From Paenibacillus phytohabitans (GTDB taxonomy: Bacteria > Bacillota > Bacilli > Paenibacillales > Paenibacillaceae), in NCBI RefSeq assembly GCF_013141775.1, contig NZ_WHOB01000021.1, forward strand, positions 124,001 to 188,000: 64,000 nt of DNA, read 5' to 3'. The translations under genes and the position numbers were made by a program. Positions 10,035 to 18,644 of the stretch are shown here, one piece after another. How positions within the stretch are numbered: position 1 is the stretch's first letter; each line of letters begins with the position of its first letter. Below the pieces are notes generated by a model. It did no database searches. It had not been told where the DNA came from and saw only the letters and a program-made list of their open reading frames with translations.

Positions 10035-10494
10035 GGATGCCGCCCTCCTGAAGTTCCATAGGCACTATTGATGTTAAATGATGGGTTTGTTTCGCCCCGG
10101 CCAGATAACTGGTAAGCTGGGCTTCATTCTCGCAAACGACCGTATGCTCCAGCCAGATACTATATTTAGTTTTACGGACAACAGACAGATGCAAGGGGAA
10201 TTTGTCACGGGACCGGAGGACATACCTGCCGTCAGGCATACTTTTCCAGGGTTCCTTGAAGGCTGTCCACAAAGCCAGCCGCTTGCGCGTCTGCCAGTCA
10301 CGTTCCTGCTGCTTGTCTCGGATGCTAGTGTAAATATTGTACAGCACCTGTTCATTCGAACAGGACACAACATACCGTTGCTTGCCCTCTTCGTACCACA
10401 GTACCCCAAAGCTCGAAAACTCCAGACTGACCGGATCCAGCATATGAGGATGAACGCCCAAATAATAGGTTGTCGATGTCTGTATCTCTGCCAC
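10027..10494 (-). CDS. Unrecognised 155-residue protein, partner of the next gene
   Basis: The start codon is GTG (10492-10494) with GGAGGG 11 bases upstream. The product has the same length as its downstream partner, but I see no clear sequence relation. It is soluble, with many aromatic and charged residues and no recognisable motif. Two coupled small genes of matched length suggest a two-subunit or functionally paired system. Function is unknown. Confidence 0.6.
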   Translation of the reverse strand: MAEIQTSTTYYLGVHPHMLDPVSLEFSSFGVLWYEEGKQRYVVSCSNEQVLYNIYTSIRDKQQERDWQTRKRLALWTAFKEPWKSMPDGRYVLRSRDKFPLHLSVVRKTKYSIWLEHTVVCENEAQLTSYLAGAKQTHHLTSIVPMELQEGGIHE

Positions 10495-10755
10495 TCTTCA
10501 AGACTCCCTCCAGTAGTTGCTCACAGGAACTCAGCACAGGTGTTAATGGGAATCATACACGCAGTTCTATTCCATGTAAAAAGCGCAACCGGCGTTAAAA
10601 GTCAGCCATAGCACATATCCGGGCAGAAAGTGAAAATAATCCTGCTTATTCTTGGTGTCAGCATGGTTTTTCTTCCGTATACGTTAGTTTGTTGCCTTCT
10701 TAACGGGATCTTAACTGATGGCAGAATAGTCTTATAAGTTCTTAATCCCGCCGCT

Positions 10756-11616
10756 TCACCGCCGTGATTTCCGGTAATCCCGGGGCGGGAGGCCGGAGAT
10801 CATCTTGAACACCTTGCCGAAATGGGTGAGGCTCTCGAAGCCGCAGGCTTCCGATACTGCCGTGACGCTGAGGTCCCTGTCCCGCAGCAGGCGTTCGGCT
10901 TCCCGGACCCGGGTGATGTTCACGTATTCGGCGAACCCGAAGCCGGTGATATGCTTGAATACGCGGCTGAGATGGCTTTTGCTGATGAAGAACTTCCTGG
11001 CAATTGCCTCAAGCTGCAGAGGTTCTCCATAATGCTGATTGATATGGCGGACGATATCCGTAATCTTATCCTGGACCGGTGAGGGTTCGTCATCCGCCTG
11101 CGAGCCGCGTCTCAGAATGGTACGGGCGGTATACAGCAGCAGCTCAACGGCCATGTTCCGGATATGCAGCGTATAGCCCGGAGGCTGTTCGATGATTTCG
11201 TTCATAAGCGAGAACATCAGGCTCTCTACATACAGGCGTTCCTGAAGGTTGAAGCGGATCAGCGGATGGTTATGGATAAAAGGAGTCTGGAGCAGCTGTT
11301 TCTCCTCCGCTGTGAACCCGTCAAAGAAGGATGGATCGTAATAGACAACAATCCGTTCATAATTAGGCTTGTCGAGCTCGGAGGTTTTGTGCAGGGCGTT
11401 GGAATTCACGATTACAAGATCTCCCGCCCGGATATGGTAGATGCGGTCCTTGACGAAGTACTTTCGTTCCCCGCTGAACAGGTAGAAGAGCTCATGCTGA
11501 ATATGGTAGTGATTATTGGTCATGGAATAATGGCCGATGCGCCGGTCAAATTCGACCTTGAACGGGTCATCATCTGAGCCGAAGCGCAGCATGCCGGGAA
11601 GGGATTGGACAGACAT
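10756..11616 (-). CDS. AraC-family regulator of the GH105 operon
   Basis: The product has 286 residues; AAGGAG lies 6 bases before ATG 11616. The N-terminal half is a cupin-like sensing domain (NNHYHIQHELFYLFSGE, AGDLVIVNSNALHK). The C-terminal 100 residues hold two helix-turn-helix motifs, including ISKSHLSRVFKHITG and the AraC signature around ACGFESLTHFGKVFK...GLPPRDYRK. It is transcribed away from the GH105-YetA-GH28-CE12 genes and very likely controls them in response to a pectin-derived sugar. The ligand is not known. Of the five AraC-domain regulators without a membrane or receiver domain here, this is the first. Confidence 0.88.
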   Translation of the reverse strand: MSVQSLPGMLRFGSDDDPFKVEFDRRIGHYSMTNNHYHIQHELFYLFSGERKYFVKDRIYHIRAGDLVIVNSNALHKTSELDKPNYERIVVYYDPSFFDGFTAEEKQLLQTPFIHNHPLIRFNLQERLYVESLMFSLMNEIIEQPPGYTLHIRNMAVELLLYTARTILRRGSQADDEPSPVQDKITDIVRHINQHYGEPLQLEAIARKFFISKSHLSRVFKHITGFGFAEYVNITRVREAERLLRDRDLSVTAVSEACGFESLTHFGKVFKMISGLPPRDYRKSRR

Positions 11617-11640
11617 AGGGAACTCCTTTCGTTACAATCT

Positions 11641-11728
11641 GACTAATACTTTTATTATAGCAAAATAAATGGAATATGCGTATTTTTGCGCTTAATTGCG
11701 GAGTAATCCCATTTATATTGTGTTAGTC
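11641..11728. promoter_or_regulatory. Divergent control region with inverted GACTAA/TTAGTC sites
   Basis: Between the AraC gene and GH105, GACTAATAC (11641-11649) and its near reverse complement GTTAGTC (11722-11728) lie about 75 bases apart. TATAAT on the minus strand at 11654-11659 could be the -10 of the AraC gene. TTTATATT near 11712 may serve GH105. The paired sites could bind the AraC protein; this is inference. Confidence 0.4.
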
Positions 11729-11768
11729 TGTTTACGCGAAGCAGGCTAAATATTCATGGGAGGAACAA

Positions 11769-12827
11769 ATGATTACTAACATTACCTTAAATACGAATGC
11801 GTTTGAACAAGGGCTGGATAAACTCTGGAACAAGCTGAATGGCACAGATGAACATGACAACCTGAACTATTGGGAATGGGTTCAGGGGGTCGCTTTGTAC
11901 GGTGTGATCAAGGCTTATGAGGAGACAGGGCAGACGAGATACGCGGCTTTTCTCCAGCAGTGGACGGCAGATAACGCGCATCAGGTAAGGAACGGTTCGG
12001 TCAACTGGGTTGCGCCGGCGAATGCGCTGCTGAGTGTGTACCAAGAGAATAGAGACCCAGAACTGCTGAAGCATTGCAGGGAAGTTGCGGACTGGTGCGT
12101 CCATGGAGCACTGCGGACTACAAACGGGGGCTTTGCGCATGTGTGGGGGCCGGGAGCCGGCGGACTTGAGGATTATAAGAACCAGCTGTGGATTGATACC
12201 TTGTTCATGGCGGGGATTTACATGCTGCGCTTTGGTGTCGCGGACCAGAACCACGCTTGCACCGAAGAAGCACTGCATCAATTCGATATTCATGTGGATT
12301 GTCAGTTCGATCCGGCCAGCGGACTCTACAGCCACGGCTATCATTGCCTTGCGGAAAAGCGCCTTGGCGAGCATTGGGGACGCGGTAACGGCTGGGCGGC
12401 TGTCAGTGTCATTGAGCTGCTGAACCTTATGAACGGGCAGCCTTATTCTACGGACAAGTATGAACAAGTGTTCAAGCAACAGATGGAGAGCGCTTACGGG
12501 CTCAGGATGAAGGACGGTCTGCTGCGGACACTGCTGGATGTGGAGGAGTCTTACCCTGAGACCAGCGGCTCGGCCTTGTTTGCTTATGCAGCGCTTAAGG
12601 GCCACCGGCTTGGCATTCTGGATAAGAAGTACCGTGAATGGGGAGCGCAGATTGCCATGGAAATTCTGAACAATCATCTTGCCGAAGACGGCACGGTGCT
12701 GCATGCCTCCGGCGGGACAGACTGTCAGGATGCCGCAGGATATTTGCAGGTACCTTACGCCCCGAGACCATACTCAACCGGAGTTGTAATGATGCTGTTC
12801 AGTGAGGCGTTGGCGCATCACTGCTGA
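11769..12827 (+). CDS. GH105 unsaturated rhamnogalacturonyl hydrolase
   Basis: The product has 352 residues with no signal peptide, so it is cytoplasmic; GGAGG precedes the ATG. It resembles YteR/YesR: an (alpha/alpha)6 barrel with the hydration-catalysing Asp at residue 143 in LWIDTLFMAG, plus HWGRGNGW and SGSALFAYA. The family removes the terminal unsaturated galacturonosyl residue from rhamnogalacturonan-I oligosaccharides made by PL11 lyases, without classical acid-base hydrolysis. It is the first gene of a run with YetA-like, GH28 and CE12 genes, so it probably works on imported lyase products such as those of the PL11 enzyme encoded at 44986. Confidence 0.9.
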   Translation: MITNITLNTNAFEQGLDKLWNKLNGTDEHDNLNYWEWVQGVALYGVIKAYEETGQTRYAAFLQQWTADNAHQVRNGSVNWVAPANALLSVYQENRDPELLKHCREVADWCVHGALRTTNGGFAHVWGPGAGGLEDYKNQLWIDTLFMAGIYMLRFGVADQNHACTEEALHQFDIHVDCQFDPASGLYSHGYHCLAEKRLGEHWGRGNGWAAVSVIELLNLMNGQPYSTDKYEQVFKQQMESAYGLRMKDGLLRTLLDVEESYPETSGSALFAYAALKGHRLGILDKKYREWGAQIAMEILNNHLAEDGTVLHASGGTDCQDAAGYLQVPYAPRPYSTGVVMMLFSEALAHHC

Positions 12828-12891
12828 CGGATGTTGATATTTTGAAGCTTATCTTGATTTGTATCAAAAAGAATTGGAGGCGACAATCAGC

Positions 12892-15489
12892 ATGTCCAAG
12901 CTGCAATTACATTGGCTGACAGCAAGACAAGCGGCACAGGCACCCGTAAGCTTCGGGACACCTTGGAGCCAAGGGGCTCTGCTGCCGGGAGAAGCCGTTT
13001 CGCTGCAAGATGAAGCAGGGACGGGCGTTCCCGTCCAGACCCGAATTAACGCCTACTGGCCGGACGGCTCCGTGAAATGGCTGCTGCACAGCGGGGTACT
13101 GGATACGCGGCAGACATACAGTGTCAGCAAAGGGGAGAGTACTTGCCCAGCCGCCACCGCTACCCTCTCAGCCTCCCAGTCCCCGGACGGTTCTGTAATG
13201 GTCGAAAGTAGTCTGCTCTCCTGCAGAGTTGAACCGGGAAGCGCCCTGATCTCTTCCATCCTGCGCAAACAGACCAGCCAGAAGCCGGTATCCGCGCAGC
13301 TGACGGCTCTGATCGAGAACAGGGACGAACAGGAAGGGACCGAAACGATTACCATTCATAAACTGAGTGGGCTTACAGACAAGATTACGCTCGAAGAAGC
13401 CGGACCGCTCCGCGCCGTCGTCAAGCTGGAGGGACGCCACCGCTATACGAATCGTGAGATTTCGCGGTTCCCTTTTGTCATTCGTCTCTACTTCTATGCG
13501 GGAAGTGACGAGATCCGGATGGTGCACAGCTTTGCCTTCGATGCGGATGAGCATACCGATTATCTAAAGGGGCTGGCGGTACATTTCCAGATGGAGGCTG
13601 AGGGGGAGCTGTGGAACCGCCATGTCGGTTTTGCCGGGGATACGGGCATGTTCTATGAAGCGGTGCAGCCGATGTATACGTATAGCGGCGCAGTTCACCC
13701 GGTCTACGAACAGCAGCAGATCCGCGGGCAGTTTGTCCCGGTCCAAGAGGTTGAAGAGGCTGGTCTGCTGGAGAATGTGCGGGATAATGCGGCTTGGGGG
13801 AATTTCCGCCTGCAGCAGGATTCTTGTGATCACTACAGTATTGTCAAAAGCACAAACCGCCAGTGCGCCTACATTCCTGCCGCCCAGGGGAACCGCTCTC
13901 TGGGTACCGCCTTCTTCGGAAGTGAGAGCGTTATTCTGAGCGCTGCGGTTAAGGATTTCTGGCAGAAATCTCCGATGGCGCTGGAGGTCACGGGTGCGGC
14001 CGGGGAGCAGCCTGCCCTGACGGTATGGCTGTGGAGCAGATACGCGGAAGCCTTCGATTTCCGGGCGTATGATACGGAATCGCATCCCTTCTCCTACGGG
14101 GATATGGATAATCATCCAGAGGGCATCGCTAATACTAATGAACTGGTGATCAAACTGTTCGACCATATGCCGGGCAAGCAGGCAATTCTCGATTTTGCCG
14201 GGGATGTGCAGACCGATTCTCTGCTTATTGCTGAGCCGCACGTCTATGAAGAGACTAAGGTGTTCGGTACCTACTGGCTTCCGCCCAAGCAGGAGCAATA
14301 CACTACGCCTGAGCATGAGCGGGCCCTGCTGGGGTTCATGGATTTCTATATTCAAGAGGTGGACCAGCGCAAGTGGTACGGCTTCTGGGACTACGGGGAT
14401 GTGATGCATACCTATGATCATGTGCGGCACACCTGGCGGTATGATGTCGGCGGGTTTGCCTGGCAGAATACGGAGCTGTGCAACACCTATGTGAACTGGC
14501 TGCTGTTCCTGCGGACCGGAGACTATGGCATCTTCCGGTTCGCCCGGGCGATGACGCGGCATACGAGTGAGGTAGATATGTATCATCTCGGCGATTATGC
14601 GATGCTGGGCAGCCGCCACAATGTGCGCCACTGGGGCTGCAGATGGAAGGAGCCGCGGATTTCCATGGCCGGGCATCACCGTTTCTTCTATTATCTGACG
14701 GGCGATGAGCGGACCGGGGATATTATGGACTCTGTCAAGGATGCCGACTATGCCAAGCCGAAGGATCAGGTCGTTACGGCAGAAGGCTTCACTTCCGTAC
14801 GTACCGGTCCTGACTGGTCCTCTTATGTCTCCAACTGGATGGTGCAGTGGGAGAGATATCAGGATACCAAGTACCGTGACAAGATTCTGACCGGCATCGC
14901 GAACCTGAAGCAGGCGCCGAACCGGCTGTCCTCCGGCTCCCACTTTCACTACAACCCGGGTACGGGTGAGATGCACTACCTCAGTGAAGGGAACTACCAG
15001 TATCATATGGTGATCTGCTTCGGGGGACCGGAAATTTGGTTCGAGCTGTCAGAATGGATAGAGGATGAAGAATTCAAGGATATGCTGGCGCAGTTCGGCG
15101 ATTATTTCGCCATGACACCGGAGGAGAGAAAACTGACGTCGGGCGGCTTATTTAATGAGAGCAATGATCAGGCCTGGGATGGTCTGCGGTTCGCGATCCG
15201 GATGCCTGCGTATACCGGTTACCGCCACCAGAATCAGGCACGGATGCAGCAGGCACTTGATATGCTGAGAGGCAAAGCGGATATCAGTTCGAATACACCC
15301 GGACAGACGGATGATGAGGGCAATCTGATATACACGAATGTTCCGAAGACAGAATATATCCGCGAGATCCGCGAGGTTCCGTTCGTGAACACCAACGGGA
15401 TTTCCCAGTGGAGTCTGAATTATATGGAGACGGCCAAGCTGCTTGAATTGATGAATGAAGAAGGAGATCAATCAGATGACAACAACTGA
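12892..15489 (+). CDS. YetA-like exo-rhamnogalacturonan lyase (PL26-like)
   Basis: The product is about 865 residues from ATG 12892, where TTGGAGG lies upstream; the frame extends back to a TTG at 12859 that has no ribosome site. It lacks a signal peptide. The start of the protein (QLHWLTARQA, then RINAYWPDGSVKWLLHSG) matches the beta domain of the PcRGLX/YetA family, followed by a large beta-sandwich and an alpha-barrel region rich in Trp and His (HTWRYDVGGFAWQNTE, RHNVRHWGCRWKEPR). Length agrees with Bacillus YetA (about 857). PcRGLX is an exo-acting rhamnogalacturonan lyase. The cytoplasmic location suggests trimming of imported RG-I oligomers. It overlaps the GH28 gene by 14 bases. Confidence 0.8.
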   Translation: MSKLQLHWLTARQAAQAPVSFGTPWSQGALLPGEAVSLQDEAGTGVPVQTRINAYWPDGSVKWLLHSGVLDTRQTYSVSKGESTCPAATATLSASQSPDGSVMVESSLLSCRVEPGSALISSILRKQTSQKPVSAQLTALIENRDEQEGTETITIHKLSGLTDKITLEEAGPLRAVVKLEGRHRYTNREISRFPFVIRLYFYAGSDEIRMVHSFAFDADEHTDYLKGLAVHFQMEAEGELWNRHVGFAGDTGMFYEAVQPMYTYSGAVHPVYEQQQIRGQFVPVQEVEEAGLLENVRDNAAWGNFRLQQDSCDHYSIVKSTNRQCAYIPAAQGNRSLGTAFFGSESVILSAAVKDFWQKSPMALEVTGAAGEQPALTVWLWSRYAEAFDFRAYDTESHPFSYGDMDNHPEGIANTNELVIKLFDHMPGKQAILDFAGDVQTDSLLIAEPHVYEETKVFGTYWLPPKQEQYTTPEHERALLGFMDFYIQEVDQRKWYGFWDYGDVMHTYDHVRHTWRYDVGGFAWQNTELCNTYVNWLLFLRTGDYGIFRFARAMTRHTSEVDMYHLGDYAMLGSRHNVRHWGCRWKEPRISMAGHHRFFYYLTGDERTGDIMDSVKDADYAKPKDQVVTAEGFTSVRTGPDWSSYVSNWMVQWERYQDTKYRDKILTGIANLKQAPNRLSSGSHFHYNPGTGEMHYLSEGNYQYHMVICFGGPEIWFELSEWIEDEEFKDMLAQFGDYFAMTPEERKLTSGGLFNESNDQAWDGLRFAIRMPAYTGYRHQNQARMQQALDMLRGKADISSNTPGQTDDEGNLIYTNVPKTEYIREIREVPFVNTNGISQWSLNYMETAKLLELMNEEGDQSDDNN

Positions 15490-17020
15490 CGTTAACGAGC
15501 TGACACCACGGAATCTTGTATCACCCCCGGCAGCGCAGACAGATACAACAATTGCCCTCGTATGGGATAAACCGCAGTCAGCAGACGATATCGCCTGTTA
15601 CCATGTGTATGTGAATGGGAAAGTTCATGGGATCAGTACCGCTACAGACTATACTTTAACCGGACTCGAACCCTCTCACGCGTACGAAGTGCAGGTATAT
15701 GCTGTCTCTAGAGCCGGAGCTGTGTCCCTGCCGGGGCCAACCCTAACTGCTGCAACCAAACCGGAAAGTGAGAGATTTGATATTACGTCCTTCGGGGCGG
15801 TGGCGGACCGCGGAACCATGAATACAGCAGCAATCCAGGCAGCTATAGACGCGTGTACCCCTGGCGGTACGGTATATGTTCCCGAGGGTGTATTCAACAC
15901 GGGCGCTATTTTCCTCAAAAGCCATATGACCTTATACGTAGCCAAGGGCGGTGTATTGCTGGGCAGTGCTCATCCTGCAGATTATCCGGTTATGACCTAC
16001 AGGTGGGAAGGCCGGGAACAGCTCTGTTATGCGAGTCTGGTGAACACCAGGGATTGCAGCAGCGGGGAGCGGCATGAGCAGATTACAATTGCAGGCGAAG
16101 GGACGATTGACGCGAACGGAGCAGCGCTTTTCAAGGGAGAAATGGCTGAGAAGAAGGGATATCGCGGCAGAGCGGTATGTCTGCGGAACACGGATTATGT
16201 ATATCTGAAGGATATTACCGTCCGGCAGTCGCCTGCCTGGTGCGTTCACCTTATCTATTGCAATCATGTCAGTGCGAATGGAATCAGCATCTATACGAAG
16301 AATGACGAGTACGGCCGGAGATATGAGAATATTTTCAACGGAGATGGGCTGAATCCGGATTCATCCAGTTACATCTACATTTTCAACTCTATGATTGCCA
16401 GTCAGGATGATTGTATCGCCATTAAATCAGGCCGTGATGAAGAGGGCAGACGGGTGGGCATCCCCTCCCGGGACATCCGGATTACCAACTGCCGGTTCAA
16501 CAGCGGCTTCGGTGTGGCGATTGGCAGTGAAATGGCCGGAGGCGTAAGCGGTGTTCAGGTGACCGACTGCATATTCGAAGATGTATACAGCATTGGTACG
16601 GTCAAAGCGCCAAGAGGACGGGGGGCAGTCATCGAGAATATCTCGTATGAGAATTGTACGCTTAAGAATTACAGTCTGGAGCATGAGGATTGTGAATGGT
16701 TCAGAGGCGCGATTAACATCGACCAGTTCTACAGCCATATCGAATATGACGCGGACCGCCTGGAAGAGGTCAATGAAGGAACGTCAATTATCCGGAACAT
16801 CAGCTTCCGTAACATTGTCCTCGACACATATGCCGGTAATACGGTGTTCATGGCCGGGCTGCCGGAGAGTCCGCTGCAGAATATCGTGCTGGAGAACGTA
16901 TCGGGTATAGGGAAGTTTGGCCTGAAGGCTTACAATATCGAAGGTCTGACCTTGACGAATGTGTCTGTTAGGTCACGGCTGGATGAAGATTATCAGTTCC
17001 ATAATACCAGGCAGGTATAG
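15476..17020 (+). CDS. GH28 (poly)galacturonase with N-terminal Fn3 domain
   Basis: The product is about 514 residues from ATG 15476 (AAGGAGA 8 bases upstream), overlapping the YetA-like stop; the earlier in-frame ATG at 15455 lacks a site. Residues about 10-95 form a fibronectin type III fold (TTIALVWDKP...TDYTLTGLEPSHAYEVQVYA). The rest is a right-handed beta-helix with the GH28 catalytic triad: Asp295 in NPDSS and Asp311/Asp312 in SQDDCIAIKSGRD. The usual GHG motif reads SGFG, with Phe345 where His is typical. There is no signal peptide, so it probably acts inside the cell as an exo-enzyme on imported galacturonides or rhamnogalacturonides. Confidence 0.88.
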   Translation: MTTTDVNELTPRNLVSPPAAQTDTTIALVWDKPQSADDIACYHVYVNGKVHGISTATDYTLTGLEPSHAYEVQVYAVSRAGAVSLPGPTLTAATKPESERFDITSFGAVADRGTMNTAAIQAAIDACTPGGTVYVPEGVFNTGAIFLKSHMTLYVAKGGVLLGSAHPADYPVMTYRWEGREQLCYASLVNTRDCSSGERHEQITIAGEGTIDANGAALFKGEMAEKKGYRGRAVCLRNTDYVYLKDITVRQSPAWCVHLIYCNHVSANGISIYTKNDEYGRRYENIFNGDGLNPDSSSYIYIFNSMIASQDDCIAIKSGRDEEGRRVGIPSRDIRITNCRFNSGFGVAIGSEMAGGVSGVQVTDCIFEDVYSIGTVKAPRGRGAVIENISYENCTLKNYSLEHEDCEWFRGAINIDQFYSHIEYDADRLEEVNEGTSIIRNISFRNIVLDTYAGNTVFMAGLPESPLQNIVLENVSGIGKFGLKAYNIEGLTLTNVSVRSRLDEDYQFHNTRQV

Positions 17021-17078
17021 ACCGGCTTGCCGCAGAACAATAAAATGGAAGTAATTTCGAACAGTGGAGGCTTGGCTG

Positions 17079-18182
17079 ATGGCTTATTATTATGATTTTG
17101 GACCTGACGGCTCGGAAGTGAGTCAGGGATATACGAAGGTAACAGCGGGGGATGTATATGCTCGGGAGCGTGGATACGGTTTCACTGATTGCAGCCAGGT
17201 TACTGCACTCCAAAGGAATGAGGAAGCGCTGAGCGGGGACTTCTGTATCCCGTTCGGGGCCACCTTCCTTGCTGATGTGCAGGATGGGAATTATATAGTA
17301 ACCCTAACTGCAGGAGATAAATATGCGCCTACCCATACTACGCTGAGAAGCAATGGCGAGCGTTCAGTCCTGCCCGATATTCACACGGTGGCGGGACAAG
17401 TTGCCCGCGAAATGTTTGCCGTGAATGTGCGGGGAGGGCAGCTGAAGCTTAGCTTCGGGGGGCTGGCTCCGCGTGTGAATTCACTTGAGATTGTCCCTTC
17501 CAAGGAACAGGTCACCTTATTCCTGGCCGGTGATTCCACCGTTACGGACGCAAGCGAGGACGGATTCCCGTTCTCCGGCTGGGGACAGCAGCTGCAGCGG
17601 TTCTTCAAGCACGATGTTGCCGTAGCCAATCATGCAGAGGGCGGGCGCAGCACCAAGAGCTTCATCTCCGAGGGCCGGCTTGATGTTATCCAGGAAGAAC
17701 TTAAAGCGGGCGATTATCTGTTCATTCAGTTCGGACATAACGACCAGAAGAATGATGAGGAGCGTCATACGGACCCGCCGACGACCTACATCGAGCATTT
17801 GCGCAAGTATATTGAAGCTGCCTATTCCCATAAAGCGACTCCCGTGCTTATCACCTCTGTGCACCGCCGGTTCTTCGATGCTTCAGGGAAGCTGCAGGAT
17901 ACGCATGGAGCCTATCTTGATGCGGTGAAGCAACTGGCTGAGGAGGAAGGCATAGCGTTAATAGATTTGGCTGCGAAGAGCAAGCGGTTATTCGAAGCGG
18001 AGGGCCCCGAAGGCACGAAGTCTATCTTCCTGTGGGGTGAGCGGGGAGAATGGAAGAACTATCCGGGAGGTGTCCGGGACAACACACATTTCCAGGAGCG
18101 CGGCGGACTGAGGATTGCCGAACTGATTGTTGAGGGCATCCGGGAGAATGAGCTGCAGACGCTCATTATGTATTTGAGATGA
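17079..18182 (+). CDS. CE12 rhamnogalacturonan acetylesterase (RhgT/YesY-like)
   Basis: ATG 17079 is chosen because GGAGG lies 8 bases before it; a GTG at 17064 is part of that site. The product is about 367 residues. Residues 1-145 form a beta-sandwich (AYYYDFGPDGSEV...) common in longer CE12 enzymes. The SGNH hydrolase follows, with nucleophile Ser153 in LAGDSTVTD, a GHND block (219-222), and Asp334/His337 in DNTHF. It would remove acetyl groups from rhamnogalacturonan fragments so that the lyase and hydrolases can act. With no signal peptide it is cytoplasmic. It ends the GH105-YetA-GH28-CE12 run. Confidence 0.9.
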   Translation: MAYYYDFGPDGSEVSQGYTKVTAGDVYARERGYGFTDCSQVTALQRNEEALSGDFCIPFGATFLADVQDGNYIVTLTAGDKYAPTHTTLRSNGERSVLPDIHTVAGQVAREMFAVNVRGGQLKLSFGGLAPRVNSLEIVPSKEQVTLFLAGDSTVTDASEDGFPFSGWGQQLQRFFKHDVAVANHAEGGRSTKSFISEGRLDVIQEELKAGDYLFIQFGHNDQKNDEERHTDPPTTYIEHLRKYIEAAYSHKATPVLITSVHRRFFDASGKLQDTHGAYLDAVKQLAEEEGIALIDLAAKSKRLFEAEGPEGTKSIFLWGERGEWKNYPGGVRDNTHFQERGGLRIAELIVEGIRENELQTLIMYLR

Positions 18183-18216
18183 ATCCTTGCAGTATCAGCT
18201 GCAGATAAACAACTAG

Positions 18217-18354
18217 GGAGGTTATCCTAAGATACGGGCGGCGTCATGGGGAATACGCTACCCGGAAATCCTGATCTATCCGGATTTTGGCCATGAAGAT
18301 CTGCCGGAGATCAACGATAAGATCTATCAGTTTTTTGATAGAGCCTGGGTTTGA
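18217..18354 (+). pseudogene. Remnant: C-terminal tail of a CE7-type acetylxylan esterase
   Basis: An open frame from 18217 to TGA 18352-18354 reads ...SWGIRYPEILIYPDFGHEDL, then PEINDKIYQFF. This matches the last strand, the catalytic-His loop (YPxxGHE-LP) and the final helix of acetylxylan esterase/cephalosporin-C deacetylase hydrolases. The Ser and Asp parts are missing and no start codon fits. It follows the CE12 gene by about 35 bases and stops 18 bases before a direct repeat, so a deletion or rearrangement here is likely. The match is short and judged by eye. Confidence 0.5.
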
Positions 18355-18449
18355 TCAGAACGTTACGGGGATGACCTCATTCCGCCGGATGAACCGGATT
18401 CCGGCTAAACCGGAACAAGGCAGTAATTTCAGCAAAAGTGTACTTGGCC

Positions 18450-18487
18450 AAGAACGCTGTCCCGCACTGGGAAGCGTTCTTTTTTTA
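18450..18487 (+). terminator. Rho-independent terminator in repeat A
   Basis: AAGAACGCT pairs with AGCGTTCTT around GTCCCGCACTGGGA, followed by seven Ts. It ends transcripts of the GH105-CE12 run. Confidence 0.8.
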
Positions 18488-18564
18488 CTATAGGAAGGAA
18501 AAAACCGCTGTATCACGCTATAGTCAGCGTTTGGAAATCGGATAAGGCCCCTGAAATGAGTCTA

Positions 18565-18594
18565 TTGTGCGGGTCTGCAGTGCCAGCCTATAGT
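18565..18594 (+). promoter_or_regulatory. Predicted promoter of the SLH-GH53 gene (repeat A)
   Basis: TTGTGC (18565-18570) and TATAGT (18589-18594) are separated by 18 bases. The same boxes and spacing occur in repeat B before the ABC permease gene. The start codon is about 50 bases downstream. Confidence 0.5.
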
Positions 18595-18644
18595 AAGTTT
18601 ATTCAGGCCAATAAGAGTCTTACTTTATATGGGGGGATGTAGAA

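Larger units (their letters stand above)
18372..18607 (+). repeat. Direct repeat copy A (terminator plus promoter) before the first GH53 gene
   Basis: About 236 bases recur in the same order and orientation at 25374-25612, on the other side of the 6.7-kb GH53 gene. Shared blocks include TGACCTCATTCCG, GATGAACCGGATTCCGG, TAATTTCAGCAAAA, AAGAACGCTGTCCC, GGGAAGCGTTCTTTTTT, and a long run starting AAATGAGTCTATTGTGCGGG. Identity is about three quarters by eye. It carries a terminator and a promoter. Confidence 0.8.

Noticed and set aside
10495..10755. Gene-free stretch between the 155-codon pair and the AraC gene
   Set aside because: I looked for an RNA gene, a hairpin terminator and a small ORF and found none convincing; a plus-strand frame overlapping it is a shadow.
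13564..15006. Minus-strand open frame of 480 codons opposite the YetA-like gene
   Set aside because: It has no ribosome site, an implausible composition, and full overlap with a well-supported gene.
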